Source: Clitopilus passeckerianus (Eukaryota; Basidiomycota; Agaricomycetes; Agaricales; Entolomataceae). From it: a DNA stretch of 64,000 nucleotides. Numbering within the stretch: the stretch's first letter is position 1; each line of letters begins with the position of its first letter. This document shows, piece after piece, positions 48,601 through 59,976 of this stretch. The translations under genes were made by a program, and so were the position numbers. The notes under the pieces were generated by a model that had not been told where the DNA came from, ran no database searches, and saw nothing but the letters and a program-made list of their open reading frames with translations. The DNA lies in the NCBI GenBank assembly GCA_944990035.1, contig CALYLX010000073.1, positions 40,302 to 104,301 on the forward strand. The letters are read 5' to 3'.

Positions 48601-49435
48601 GCCCAGCCAACGTAGGTTTCTCTTAGGCATACGTCTTTATCGGTGCTAACATGTATTGAAGTTGTCTACATTCGTCATGGCCCGGAGGCCCAAGTCGTTT
48701 TTATCAGTTTCGCATCGGCATTCCTCGTCAAATTGCTCCAACCAAAATTCGCTTCGTGGGTCTCTATCGACAAAAGAATGCAAATAAGGGAACTGGTTTC
48801 ACGGGTTGCGGAGATGCTATCATCACCCGAAGTTGTCGTGGACGACCGACATGCCCTAAAACTCTATTCTAAATTCCTTAAGAACCTTCTTGCTGCACCC
48901 ATGGCCAGAGTTGATCCTACATCTCCAGCACTTGGTGGCCGAAAATCTCGCCAACTTACGACAAGTTCTCGAGGCACTCCAGAGCCTGCTGGTGACGCGA
49001 ACCAGAATACTTTCTTCCGTTCTTCCGCATCGAGTGGATCTATGTCACCACCCGCTCGTCCTTCGGCGCTGTCCTTCAACAATTTTGCTCCTTCTGGGCC
49101 GCTCGATCCTTTCGCTCCCGAGAATTCGCTGGCCCTCACGATGGACACCAACTTATTCGACAACGGACAAGCAAATATGATGACCGACTTCCTCCAGCCA
49201 CCCCTTCCGTTTGATGATGCTATCCTCCACAGCATGCAGTCGCTTTCAGATCCTTCCGGTTGGCAAGATACCACCATGCCTAGTAAGCCTCATACAACGT
49301 CGTTCCAACACCGTCTAACTTCCAACTTTAGCAAACCTTGCATGGAATAGTTTCCAGCAGAGCTTTGACATGGACTTCAGGAATCACGCAGATACCGGTG
49401 TACATTATGGCGACCAGTTCATGACTGGCGCGTAA
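45685..49435 (+). CDS. Zn2Cys6 fungal transcription factor
   Basis: Eleven exons (45685-46325, 46376-46507, 46565-47284, 47321-47440, 47491-47588, 47637-47847, 47902-48226, 48275-48496, 48548-48611, 48662-49282, 49332-49435) give 1085 residues. The N-terminal ~210 residues are Gln/Pro/Ser-rich and disordered. The zinc cluster follows the first intron: CARCKSLKVKC, then CKRCLNAGAEC (spacing C-x2-C-x6-C-x8-C-x2-C-x6-C), with basic linker GRKKRRTPPKR and a coiled coil (LLNQIREQAEQIKELMAQLE) for dimerisation. The middle contains the fungal-specific regulatory domain (AAYILLSLYPVPAKRW, RTRIWMNCFNLDRS, SENWWKSSPFN). The C-terminus is Ser/Pro/Phe-rich, a likely activation domain. Lentinula PriB is a similar protein by memory; targets are unknown. 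Confidence 0.9.
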
Positions 49436-49643
49436 TACCTTGTGCTTTGTCTTCTTCGTTCTTCATCTACTTGCACCATCATCTTGATCGTATTCGGGCT
49501 TGAAATTTCGATTTCTTGTAATCTTAGGACCTTACTAATTCGCACCACCTCAAACCCAAAATCTTTATGTAACATATCTATGCCAATTGCTATGCTTGTC
49601 ATTTTATTGTAGATGGAATACATTCTCATACCCTCGCTCTACG

Positions 49644-52135
49644 TTACAGTCGAACGTCTTTTGGCATTGATTTGAGCGCCTGGCGTGCGCCTAGGTCAAA
49701 CATCACGTCTTCTGACCCCCCAAGTACAGAATCGAAAATCATTGTGCGATGGTACTAAAGCTACCAGTTAGGTTTCCAACAGATTCTGACGGCAAATAAC
49801 AGACGAACCTGCTCGATGAACTGGCCCATTCCAGAGGATGTGAGGCCTCTTCCGCCAAATATTTGGACGGCATCTCGTGCACTGTCTTGGGCACACGACG
49901 TAATGAATGTTTTCAGTATTGCGATTTGACTAATCTGCTTGTGAGATAGTTTCTTGTGCCAGTAAAACTGGGCGACTAACCCTGCTAGCCTCTCTGACTG
50001 CTGTTTGTAGTTCTGGAAAGGCCAGCCGCTATCAGTAGGGGGGAAGAGAGCGGAGGTGACAAAACTAACCATATTGCACATCTGGTAGGTGATGCTTTCT
50101 AACCAGCTTTGAACACTTTCCGTCCTTGCAATTATGGCAGCCAATTTTGCTCGAATCACAGGCTGGGCGCTGAGTGGCTTGCCGAATACTTTTCGTTGCG
50201 TAGTCCATCTATTCCAGAAGAAATAAGGGGCTATATGGCAACTCGGAAAGTACGGGCTTACTTTAGACATTCTTCAACTGCGACCACGATGAGTAGAAAT
50301 CCGAGATAATGGAAGTGGCAACATACGAATATTCCGTTGGTAACGAGCCGATGCACAACAAATAACCCATCGTTCATGGTTGAAGTTACTGCAACCGTTT
50401 CAGAATTATTTAAAGGTGTATATGCGATGAATCCTCACCTGAGAATGACATATAACCCTTTCCCTTCTTTGCCAAGTGTGTTCTCGACCGGAACCCTCAC
50501 ATCATGAAAGGAAATGAAGGCTGTTCCCGCTGTTGGGGAGTAACTGGTTCGAATGAGTTCTGTTTCTACGCCAGGGCCTCGGGGTACAAGAATGCAGGTG
50601 AACGAGTCCTGAAGGTCGAGCTGTTTAGTGAGAGCGGAGAGGGGAAGGGAGAAGGACGAACCCCTGTTCTACAGCCGACGGTGAAGTAATCTGCAAACCT
50701 GAAAGAGACGAGATGCACACTTTAAAGCACAGTCGGATAGTTGGCGGAAGAACTCACGTTCCGTTGGTGATCCATTTTTTTGTTCCTACAGGATAACCTG
50801 GGATCAGAACCCGCGGAGCGGGGACGAGAGGAGTCAAAGATGGGGAGCTTACCATTGATGATCCACTCTTTGCCATCCTCGCTTTTCACAGCAGTTGTCT
50901 TCATCCCCGAGACATCACTTCCCGCATGTGCTTCGGTAATCGCAAGGCAGATAAACTTCTTGCCGTTCATTATATCAGGCACGATCCTTGATTTGAGCTC
51001 TTCACTACCAAACTCGAGGACTGGGGGTAGACCAATGACTTTGCCAGTAAGAAGCCCTGGGCATCGAGGCCATCCATCAGCTGAGGCTTCGCGAAGGATG
51101 CAATCCGTTGGGGTGACTGACCATCTGCGTATCCACGCGAGGCGACTCTGGATATCTCTTGAGTAATAATGAGCTGAGTTTATCGGGCGTGTTAAAAGGG
51201 GGCATTAAACGTTTAGGGGTTGCGAATCTGTACCTCATGAAAGTAATCGAATTCCTCGGATTTAACGAGGCCATTCATGAGCGTCAACCCTTTGAGGTGC
51301 TTTCCGGGCCCCAGCCGCATCGCATTCAAATTAGTCTCACTATACCAGGTGAGCATAGGGTAGCATATAGTGAGAGGAATTTGAACATACGCCATTTTGT
51401 CAGCTACGATCTGTGAAAATCGTTTTCCGTCCTTCTCCCTTGCCTAAGTGCAAAAGTCAACATACTTGCGCAGACATGTACGGGTCAGACTCACAATAGC
51501 ATCTGGAGCGATGACAGAATCAGCAAACTCGCGCACCGCTCTGTGGAAACGACGATGGTTCTGGGATTTTTTCAGTTACTGTTTTGGGATTGCACAGTCC
51601 AGAACGCACTTCAGAGTAATAGGGGCTGAAATATCCTGGAGTCAGAGAGGTAGGTTCGCCATACGGCACAGTGCTGAGGGCACCGAATTGTCTTCCATGC
51701 AGCATGCTCTTCTCCTTCGCAACAACACCAATTTGCAACCTTTTGTATTGTGGTCGTTCGAGCACTTCGTAGCGGTGAAGACCAAAGAAAGCCTCAGTTG
51801 CATCGCGTCCAGCTGGGTAGCTTTGGTCAGATTGGTGGATAGCTCAAAAAAGTGCTATGACGCACCGACCTCCTTTTCCAGGAGGACTGAGGCACCGCCA
51901 GGGTGTAGAGAGATAAATTTGGAAAGGTCGTAAACTTGGGCATCTATGACAACCCACTAGAAATGGTTTTAGACCTGAAAAGTGCAATGCATTCGATAAC
52001 GCACCAGGTCCCCACTACGATCATGCTAAACACCGAACATATGCCGTCAGAATGCAACATGTATGCGAAACAAATATAACAACTCACTTTTTCGACTTCT
52101 TCTCGTGTATATTCCTTCATGATGTGGGTGGCCAT
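49644..52135 (-). CDS. Cytochrome b5-acyl-CoA dehydrogenase f​usion, copy 1
   Basis: The N-terminal cytochrome b5 domain (about residues 8-85) has EYTREEVEK, the haem motif LHPGGASVLL and DATEAFFGLHR, giving both haem histidines. A linker leads to a full acyl-CoA dehydrogenase: LNAMRLGPGKHLKG, TGKVIGLPPVLEFG, CLAITEAHAGSDVSG (flavin/substrate region), TKKWITNGTFADYF, NFNHERW, TTQRKVFGKPL, DAVQIFGGRG, and GGSEDVMFDLGARQAL. The place of the usual C-terminal catalytic Glu is taken by LGG; the Glu in NHER sits where isovaleryl- and long-chain enzymes carry their base. Many short introns are present, including a 21-base exon near 52010-52030. The protein ends DVRL, a weak match to a peroxisomal signal. 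ATG at 52135 is the first ATG in frame; a GTG further upstream is ignored. Function: FAD-dependent desaturation of an acyl-CoA, substrate unknown. Confidence 0.85.
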
Positions 52136-53083
52136 CTGGGGAGTCACAGATACGCCGAAAAAAGCAGGGAAATATTACAGCAAACCCTGACCAGGATGAG
52201 CGCTCCCACCCAAAGAAAGTCAAGATCTAGGGACACAGACGGAAGGTTTCATGAATCGTTACTTGCATCTTATTATATATCGGGGCCAGGTAGGGCGCAT
52301 CGTTCATGGGAGCTTTCGGCCTCGTCTCGAGGACGTTCTAGCTCCATGAGGAGCTGTTCTTAGTTCCAATCACGGTTTCACAGTCATAATCAGGCAACCG
52401 GGCAACACCTGCTTAATCTTGAGATGTGTCCCCACAGATCTGTGTACGCCCAAAGACTCTGGCCTTGTTGATAGCGAGTGATAGCACTGCGATCTGCAAC
52501 GTACAATGTGATGTGGCACTGGCAATCAAGGTCCCCAAGTCGGAGGATTCTTACATGCGACGTCACGATACCCTAAAATTATCGGATACCATTAGTCAGT
52601 GGGAGTGGCTGAGGAGTAACTTGGAGGCGAGGCGGCTATTCGTTGAGAGGGCCAGCCTCAGCCGTGGAACTGGAGGCATGGCCACTTCTCCAGTCATTAC
52701 TTTGGTATTCATATCAGTGGTTGACCGAGATGTGCGGAGATTAGTCGCATTTAAACGCTTGCACCGGTCACCGGTGATGACTGCTAGAGGCGGTTGTGGG
52801 AGCAATGGGAAGATGGAAGCTCTGGCAAACATCTAAGGCAGAAGCAGCTCGAGCGCCTCTCTGTTTATTGGAATGATTTGACCGCAGACAGACTTTTTTG
52901 GTGGCCAAGGCCTCAGTCAGTTTAGGGCAGGCCACCATAGAGAGCCTGCAACTGGGCATATTCTTGTAGTGCCTCATGTCCATGCCATCTTCGATAAATT
53001 CATGGAAAATTCCTATAATACTAATAGATACTCCGTGTAATTACAATCCTTACTCGAACCAATCGCTAACATTTCACGATAGC
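52136..53083. other. Region between dehydrogenase copies 1 and 2
   Basis: Nearly 1 kb with overlapping ORFs on both strands (plus 52426-52836; minus 52596-52832 and 52768-52983). The minus strand has protein-like pieces (LQEYAQLQALYGG near 52950; LSLAINKARVFGRTQI near 52460), but they are split by stops. They could be a decayed small gene. The promoter of copy 1 lies at the left side. Confidence 0.4.
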
Positions 53084-55238
53084 CTATAGTCTGGCATCCG
53101 CAGGCATGGCTCTCAAAGCTTGCCTCACACCTAAATCAGCCAGGACATCCTCGGCGCCTCCAAGCAGCGAGTCGAAAGGAATTGTGCGATGATACTATGC
53201 AGAACCCGATGGTTAGCTTAATCATAAAAAGCGACGAACAAAGCTAGAAAAGGCGCACATGTTCGATGTATTCACCCATTCCTGATTGGGTGATACCACG
53301 ACCACCAAAGATCTGGACAGCGTCTCTTGCAGTGTCCTGTCCACATCCTGTTGAGTAACTCTTAAGGAACGCAATTTGCCCGGCGAGTTTGCTAGCTTGT
53401 TGCTTATAGGACTGCGAAAACACTAGTTGAGTATATACGGTTGGTCAACGAGGGAGAAACACATACCATCTTGCACATTTGGTAGGTGACATTCTCCAAC
53501 CAATTCTGAACGCTCTCAGCTCGCTCAATCATCTGGGCCAACTTGCTCCTGATGACGGCCTGCGAGGATAGTGGCTTGCCGAAGACTTTACGTTGGTTGA
53601 CCCATTTCAAACATTCCTCGATGATACTCCTCTGACTGCGAGCAGAAGCACAGCACATAACCCAACGTTCGTGGTTGAAGTTGCTGTTGTAATCGACGTC
53701 AGAAAGGACTGGGTATATGTGAATGAAAGACCTATTACCTGAGAATGACAAAGATGCCACCACCCTCTTCACCGAGCGTGTTGCCCACTGGAACGCGAAC
53801 ATTGTCAAACGTGATAAAGGCAGTTCCAGCAGTGGGGCTGTAAGAAGTCTTGATCGGCCGAGTCTCTACGCCAGGCCCGCGTTCAACGAGGATGACGGTG
53901 AATCCATCCTCGGTCTTGCATCCAACAGTGAAGTAGTCAGCGAAGGTTCCATTCGTAATCCACTTCTTGCTGCCTATCACACGCAATTGAGAACCATTTC
54001 CCTTGAAGAAAGGCATAGAACTCACCATTAATAATCCATTCCTTCCCATCCTCACTCTTCACAGCCGTTGTCTGAAGTCCCATAACATCACTTCCTGCAT
54101 ACGCCTCACTAATTGCCAAGCAGATGAATTTCTTTCCATCCAGCACTTCCGGAACGACTTTGGCCTTTAACTCATCTGAGCCGAAGTTTAAAACCGGTGG
54201 GAGACCGATGACTTTTCCACCAAGGAGGCCATCACCGTAGCCTCGGAGGCAGGTGCGGGTGATTTCTTGGGTAATGATGAGCTAGAGCAAAGGTGGTCAG
54301 CTGGATGGTAGGCGGAAAATAGCAGAAGAGTGTACTTCGTGGAAGTAGTCGAATTCTTCGGGTGTAACGAGGCCATTCATGAGAGTCCGCCCTTTCAGAT
54401 GCTTTCCGGGGCCCATTCGCATGGCGTGCATGTTCACCTTACTTCGCTGGTTCAGTGTGCTTCGGGGTGGATGTGGGAATCTAGAACGTACGCCATCTCA
54501 TCCAGAACCGACTGTGAAGGTCGTTTGCCATCCTTTTCTCGGTCCTAAGCCACATCTCAGCATGTTGAGAGGGAAAGATGCAGAGAATCACCCACCCGTG
54601 AATCAGGATACAACCAAGTCTCGCAGAACTCCCTGACAGCGACTTGGAATTTCCTGTGTTTCTGTCCGTCCACAACTAGTTAGCATGAAAAATACAATTC
54701 AAGTGCAAAGGATATGTACATCACTGAAGTAGGGACTGTGGTACCCGGAAGCGAGCCACGTTGGCTCAGCATACGGCACTTGACTCAAACCCATGGGGCC
54801 TTTGATGAGTGATTTTTCACCAGCAATAACGCCGATTTGAAGCCTTTGGTACTGGGGCTTTTCGAGGACTTCGTGTCTGTGGAGGCCATAGAATGCTTCT
54901 GTCGCATCTTGGCCAGCTGGCGGAAGAGGTGAGAACCTTCGGAGTCGTTACTGGTAATGCATTGTACGTACCAATTGCTTCATCGAGAAGAACTGAGGCA
55001 CCTCCAGGATGGAGGTTCTTGAATCGAGAGACGTTGAAGACTTTTGAATCTACAATGACCCACTGTCCTTCCGCTCAGTAACACCATATCCCTGAGGACT
55101 AATTAGCACATACCAGATCACCATCCTTGTTGTGCTAAGAAGGATTTTGTTATCGCCTCATTCAACGAATTCAGGGTCTTTGTGCACACAAACCTTCGCA
55201 ACCTCCTCTCTTGAGTATTCCTTCAGTTCTTGCGACAT
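53084..55238 (-). CDS. Cytochrome b5-acyl-CoA dehydrogenase f​usion, copy 2, peroxisomal ARL end
   Basis: Same architecture as copy 1. The cytochrome b5 domain has LKEYSREEVAK, NLHPGGASVLLDEA and DATEAFYGLHR. The dehydrogenase has MHAMRMGPGKHLKG, GGKVIGLPPVLNFG, CLAISEAYAGSDVMG, SKKWITNGTFADYF, TSYSPTAGTAFITFD, NFNHERW, NQRKVFGKPLSSQ, DAVQIFGGRGITQSG and LLGGAEDVLADLGVRQAL. The C-terminal tripeptide is ARL (codons 53095-53087), a standard PTS1 variant, so a peroxisomal site is likely. All exons read without frameshift when spliced. The putative catalytic Glu is in NHER. It starts at MSQELKEY, only 12 bases downstream of a tRNA-like remnant on the same strand. Copies 1 and 2 look closer to each other than to copy 3. 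Confidence 0.86.
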
Positions 55239-55249
55239 GATAACGAATC

Positions 55250-55348
55250 TGACGTGGATAGGATTCGAACTTGCAAGCTCCTGGACCGATGTCACTATAA
55301 ACTAATAGTTTATGCCAAACATGTGATAATCACTTCCTCCGCCGGTGA
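55250..55348 (-). pseudogene. tRNA-like remnant (T arm and acceptor half)
   Basis: On the minus strand, AGTTCGAATCC (box B/T-loop consensus) near 55260-55270 is followed by TATCCACGTCA, which looks like the 3' half of an acceptor stem. The expected matching 5' half (GACGTGG) is absent; the upstream part only shares GGCGGAGG with such a start. The T stem is also imperfect. I read it as a decayed or fortuitous tRNA-derived sequence, not a functional tRNA. Confidence 0.3.
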
Positions 55349-55431
55349 TATCACCTTAACTGCACCCGCAGATCACAAGGCGGCCGGGGTACTGAGAAGA
55401 AATCCGCATTACACCATTGGTATACACACTA

Positions 55432-56861
55432 TTACAGTTTGCTGCTACTGGATTTGGCTTCTGCCTTCTGTTCTTCACCAAGCGCACCGTCCAAAGCAAG
55501 CCTTCGTTGTTCAGCTGCGCCAAACCCGAACTCCTTCAAGATTTCAACAGTGTGGTCCCCCGGGTTGAGGAGTGCGGGGTCAGGTCCTCCTTTCAATATG
55601 GATCCTCGAGGGAGATCGGGGTGTGCTGGTGGGAATGGGATATCTACCGGGAGAGATGCCCGAGCTTCCTCCGGAGAGAGGACAGGTGTAGCGCAGGAAT
55701 CTGTTCCTAAGGTATTTATGAGTACCAATTTCTGTAGAACAAATGGGTTGAGGGAAGCATACCGTGAAATACCTTCGCCCAATAATCCCTCTCTCTTGTC
55801 AAGAATGCTTTCTCGATCCAACTCTTAAGCATAGGCCACTCGCCCCTATCAGCCATCATCTCCCATTGTGGTTTCCAACCTTTCCATTCGTCTGATTCCA
55901 CAAACGACGAAGGCAAGGCGAGCATAAGGGTACTAAGGAATGCTCGGACGAATTGAGGTTCGAGGCATCCGACAGACATCCAGCGACCGTCCGAGCAGGT
56001 GTAGACATCGTAGAAGGGAGAACCACCGTCAAGGACGTTCTTTCCTCTCTCATTTCCGAAGAGAGGTGAACCTGGGAGGAGGGTGTGCAGGAGAGGGAAT
56101 GCAGAGATGTATCGTGCCCCAGAGACCTTCACGGGAGAAGTAAGATCGGTCTGAGTTGGGATACATCTGAGGAGGACCTACCATGTCGGCTTCGACCACC
56201 TGACCTTTCCCTGACTTGCCTCTTTCAATGATGGCGAGTAGGATACCGAGTGCACAAATCATGCCTCCACCGGCAAAGTCACCCAGTAGGTTAAGGGGAA
56301 ACGTGGGTTTGCCTTCGCCCGGAAGCATCTAGCAGTTCTAGGTATTCGTAAGAGTGACCAACAGTTCGAACTGAATGACATACTGCAAGGGCACCGCTGA
56401 GTGCAAGGTAGTTTATATCATGGCCAGCCATGTCCTTGTGCGGACCTCTCCTCGGGAAGCCAACCATTCGAGCATATATAAGCCCCTCATTCTCTCCCTT
56501 CTTGCCCTCTCTTTCATCACCAAGAAACACCTCAGGTCCTAGACCAAGTCGCTCCATAACTCCTGGCCTGTATGGGTCAATTATCACATCCGCCTCTCTG
56601 ATCATCTTCTTCAACGCTTCTTTCCCGGAGAGAACCTTGGGATTTATGGCTATGGAACGCTTGCCACGACAGAGGATGTCTGTGGAATTGGAGGAGGGCT
56701 TGTCAATTCGGATGACAGAGGCACCGAAATCGGACAGGATGAGCCCTGCATAGGGGCCTGGTGCGAGGCCTGCAAACTGAGCATATCCTGCGCTTAGGGT
56801 GCTGAAATGAAGTCGTATAAGAGTGGCAAACCTCGATGACTTTGATTCCTGCAAGAGCCAT
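55432..56861 (-). CDS. Alpha-methylacyl-CoA racemase-like CaiB/BaiF enzyme with PTS1 (SKL)
   Basis: Exons 56861-56832, 56776-56384, 56328-56182, 56126-55763 and 55706-55432 give 402 residues. It matches the AMACR branch of CoA-transferase family [63 protein letters not shown] (the His-Asp pair of the racemase centre), [16 protein letters not shown] (second catalytic Asp), [16 protein letters not shown] and [15 protein letters not shown]. Racemases of this type interconvert R and S 2-methylacyl-CoAs, so that branched chains can enter beta-oxidation. The last three residues are SKL (55443-55435), a canonical peroxisomal import signal. It is next to dehydrogenase copy 2 on the same strand with about 190 bases between. 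Confidence 0.88.
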
Positions 56862-57733
56862 GGTTGCTTCTGGCTTCAAAGGGTGATGGGCTAAGTAGTT
56901 TGAAACAGGGCCAGCACGCTATGCTCCAGCTCTCAGTCTTCGACAGTTAAGTAGTGATAACTTCAGCAGCCAATGCCAAAGACCCCGCAATGAAAGTCGT
57001 TAATGAACGTCCTTGTGCCGGTAATTGGAATGACATGGTGAGAAGAAAGCCGGTGATGATTGGCGCAAAGATCACATGCCGAAACCGACTCAACGACGAC
57101 ACGGACGCAGTCACTCAGACCGACGCACTTACGCTCAAACCGCGACAAGCATTTTGAGGGCTTTGACCTATGATGATCCAAATCTCCATGTTCAACCTCG
57201 AGCAAGCCTTAGCTACCTTCTATGGGGCAGCTCTCGGAAAATTAGACCTGTACTGGACTTCTCGAAAATCTAGAAAACATTAAATTTTAACAAGATCTTC
57301 CATTAACACGGAAGGCCGGCTCTGTTCACCGAGATTGCAGGAATGCATACATCATTTTAGCTCGTCATGGGACTTGACCCGTTCACCACCATCTGCTCTT
57401 CCTCAATGGCCACTACAATTTTAACGACGTGGTGCTCCCCCGAGGCCACGACCCACTTGATCCCAAAGCATCACAAGGGCTCACAAGGACGAGGTTGAAC
57501 GAAAATTCCACGTTGAGACCGAGTTTTGAGATGGTCATTTGGACCAAGAACACGCTTCTTAGCATCATGTTCTCGCTCACATCCAAATCCCAAATTTTGG
57601 GGTGATGAAAAGAAGAACAGGAGTCATGGCTGGTGACCTCTTCACTAAGCCTCGCTTGGAGAAATAGAGAGGTCATGCTGGAGTATTGGATTGGCATATA
57701 AAGGGCCACATTCTTAACAGGAAACACAGCAAG
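56862..57733. other. Divergent intergenic region between racemase-like and GH79 genes
   Basis: Both promoters lie here. A small plus ORF (56954-57157) has no features. The TATA box of the GH79 gene is at its right end. Confidence 0.5.
57697..57702 (+). promoter_or_regulatory. TATA box of the GH79 gene
   Basis: TATAAA, followed by GGGCC, lies 31 bases before the GH79 ATG. It is the best TATA match in the window by sequence, although the short distance leaves little room for a leader. Confidence 0.45.
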
Positions 57734-59836
57734 ATGTTATCGTCTACCTTCCTCTCCCTCTCCCTACTCCTCACTTCCCTGCCTTTTGTCCTGTGCGAGA
57801 ACCTTGCCTCTCTCAAACTCTCCGGCTCTTCTCGTCTCCCTCATGACGCCTCCCATTCCCTTCACCCCGCTCTTGCCTCCTTCAGCGTCGAAACGGCCTT
57901 TTTCGAGGAATTCTTCGGCAATCGTTCTGTCCCAAACACGCTTTCCCTCACTCTCCTGGACAACCTTTTCAAGCGCACAGGTGTTCCGGCTCAAGTAAGA
58001 ATCGGAGGTATTACCGCAGACTCGACTGTATATGACAAGGGCCTGGAAGTCGGCTTGTACAATTTTGTTGATGACAAAGGGGCGTTGCAAAATACCACTA
58101 TTGGAGATCGATTTTGGGACAGTGTGAAGTTATTGCCCAGAGGAACGAAGGTCGTGATGAACTTGGTATGCAATATATTGAGATTCTTCATTCAGCCAAC
58201 TAATTCGTTGATGTGGCTGGGTAGAACTTACGGCGCCAGAATTATACAAATACGTTGGAGATGGCAGATGCTGCTGTCAAGAACTTGGGCCCAGAGCAGT
58301 TAGAGTTGCTTGAGAGTTCGTTCCATCTACTTCTCAAATTTTGTCCTGTTGTTAATAGTTCATCTAACACTGGCAGTCGGCAACGAACCCGATTATTACC
58401 TCAACTTTACGCCACAAAATTACTCTTCAATCTGGGGTGTAAGTAGTGGGTGCACCTGCAGCTTCTTTTTATTGACCCGACACACCTACACAGACCTGGA
58501 CTAAAAACATTACGCAAACACTCCACTTCAAAAAGCCTTTCTGGCAGGTCGCGGCAACAGTGGACGACCCGATCTGGCCGTACGATGCACCCACAGCTTC
58601 AAAACAGCTCAATTGTCAGAACGTGATGAATGCTGGGGCGAATAGGGACGGTGTCGTTGCTTCTTGCAGCGAACATACGTACCAGTATAGTGTTTGCGAT
58701 CCACCGAGGATCGCCGTTGCGACTCTGCCCAATCTCGTGCGTTGTCTGCTTCTCGACTTTTCTGAGAGAACCTATTTTAACCGCAGAAATTCGGTGCTAG
58801 GTTAACCACACACGTCTCGCGGAGTATTTGGACCTCTGGCAACCTCAGATTAAGCAGATGAGGTCTGAGTTGGGCGATGATGCTTTCGTTATCGGTAAAT
58901 TAAAGCGCATCCACAAACGAAATGAGAATATTGACCATAAATCCCGAAGGAGAGTACAATTCTGTCTCCTGCAGTGGCCGTGATGGTGTTAGCAACACCT
59001 TCGGCCAAGCTCTGTGGCTGGTGAGTGTGAAGGGCATCTGTCCAGATAAGCTTGCTAAAGCATCTCTTTAGCTTGACACTACTTTCTACGCTGCATCGTT
59101 GAACGTGTCCAGGTGAGTGGACTGCCGCCTTGGTGCAATATGTTTTCTTAAGCGGAACCTACCCAGGATGTATATGCACCAAGGAGGCCCCCTAGCTCTG
59201 CAAAGCAATGTGCAGCTAAATCATGGTGGTATGTGTCATTCCGATAGAGATGAGAAATCCTTTCGTTACTTAGCAATCTTTCCAGGTTTGAGCTTCTACA
59301 ACATGTGGTACCCCGTCGAGAACCTTAACGGTCCCGTCAAAGTCTTCCCATCCTACTCCACCTACCTCTTCATCACCGAAACCCTTGGCTACTCTCGCAA
59401 CACGCACATCGCCAACATCTATCCAGGCCGGCAGGCCAACGGTTCCACTATCACTACCGAACTTGGCGACACCAGCAAGGGTCAACTCGTGGCATACGGT
59501 TTCTGGGACACAACACATCCCAGTGGAATGCAACACCCGACCAAGTTGGCTCTAATTAACATGGAAATTTACAACGTTACACAGGCAGCACAAGGCATAC
59601 CTCGTCCATCAACGACGTTCGATTTTTCGGCGTACGTTGACAAGAAGTCTGTGCATAAACCGGTGAGGGTTAGGAGGTTGACTGCACCTGGAGCGGATAT
59701 CAAGGAGGCGAATGTGACGAGTTGGGCTGGCCAGAGCTTTGAGACCGGGAAAGCACACGGAAGGGAGGTTGAGGAACATGTTTTCGGCGGAAAGGTTACA
59801 GTAAAGGCATCGGAAGCCGTATTGGTGATTCTGTAA
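57734..59836 (+). CDS. Secreted GH79 beta-glucuronidase-like glycosidase
   Basis: Exons 57734-58165, 58240-58315, 58377-58438, 58494-58736, 58801-58894, 58950-59020, 59072-59112, 59167-59228 and 59286-59836 give 543 residues. A signal peptide is clear (LSSTFLSLSLLLTSLPFVLC). The catalytic barrel has VRIGGITADSTVY, the acid/base motif IGNEPDYY (Glu after Asn) and the nucleophile motif GEYNSVSC (Glu), followed by MYMHQGGP. The C-terminal beta domain includes FPSYSTYLFITETLG and SKGQLVAYGFWD. GH79 enzymes remove glucuronic acid or 4-O-methyl-glucuronic acid from arabinogalactan-type or proteoglycan sugars. Several N-glycosylation sites (NFT, NYSS, NVT) fit secretion. The link with the peroxisomal genes around it is positional only. 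Confidence 0.86.
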
Positions 59837-59976
59837 AGCACTTCTTGAGGTTTAAAGCAAATATATATACTTCATGCTTGCGATCTTGCATCTGGTTAGA
59901 TGCCGATCACATGGGCGCCTAAAAGGTGGAGGTTCCCTCAACCGGAGTTACTGCAGAAACTTGACTCATTACAACC

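Noticed and set aside
55250..55348. Functional tRNA gene
   Set aside because: The 5' acceptor half does not pair with the 3' half and the T stem is imperfect, so only a remnant is listed.
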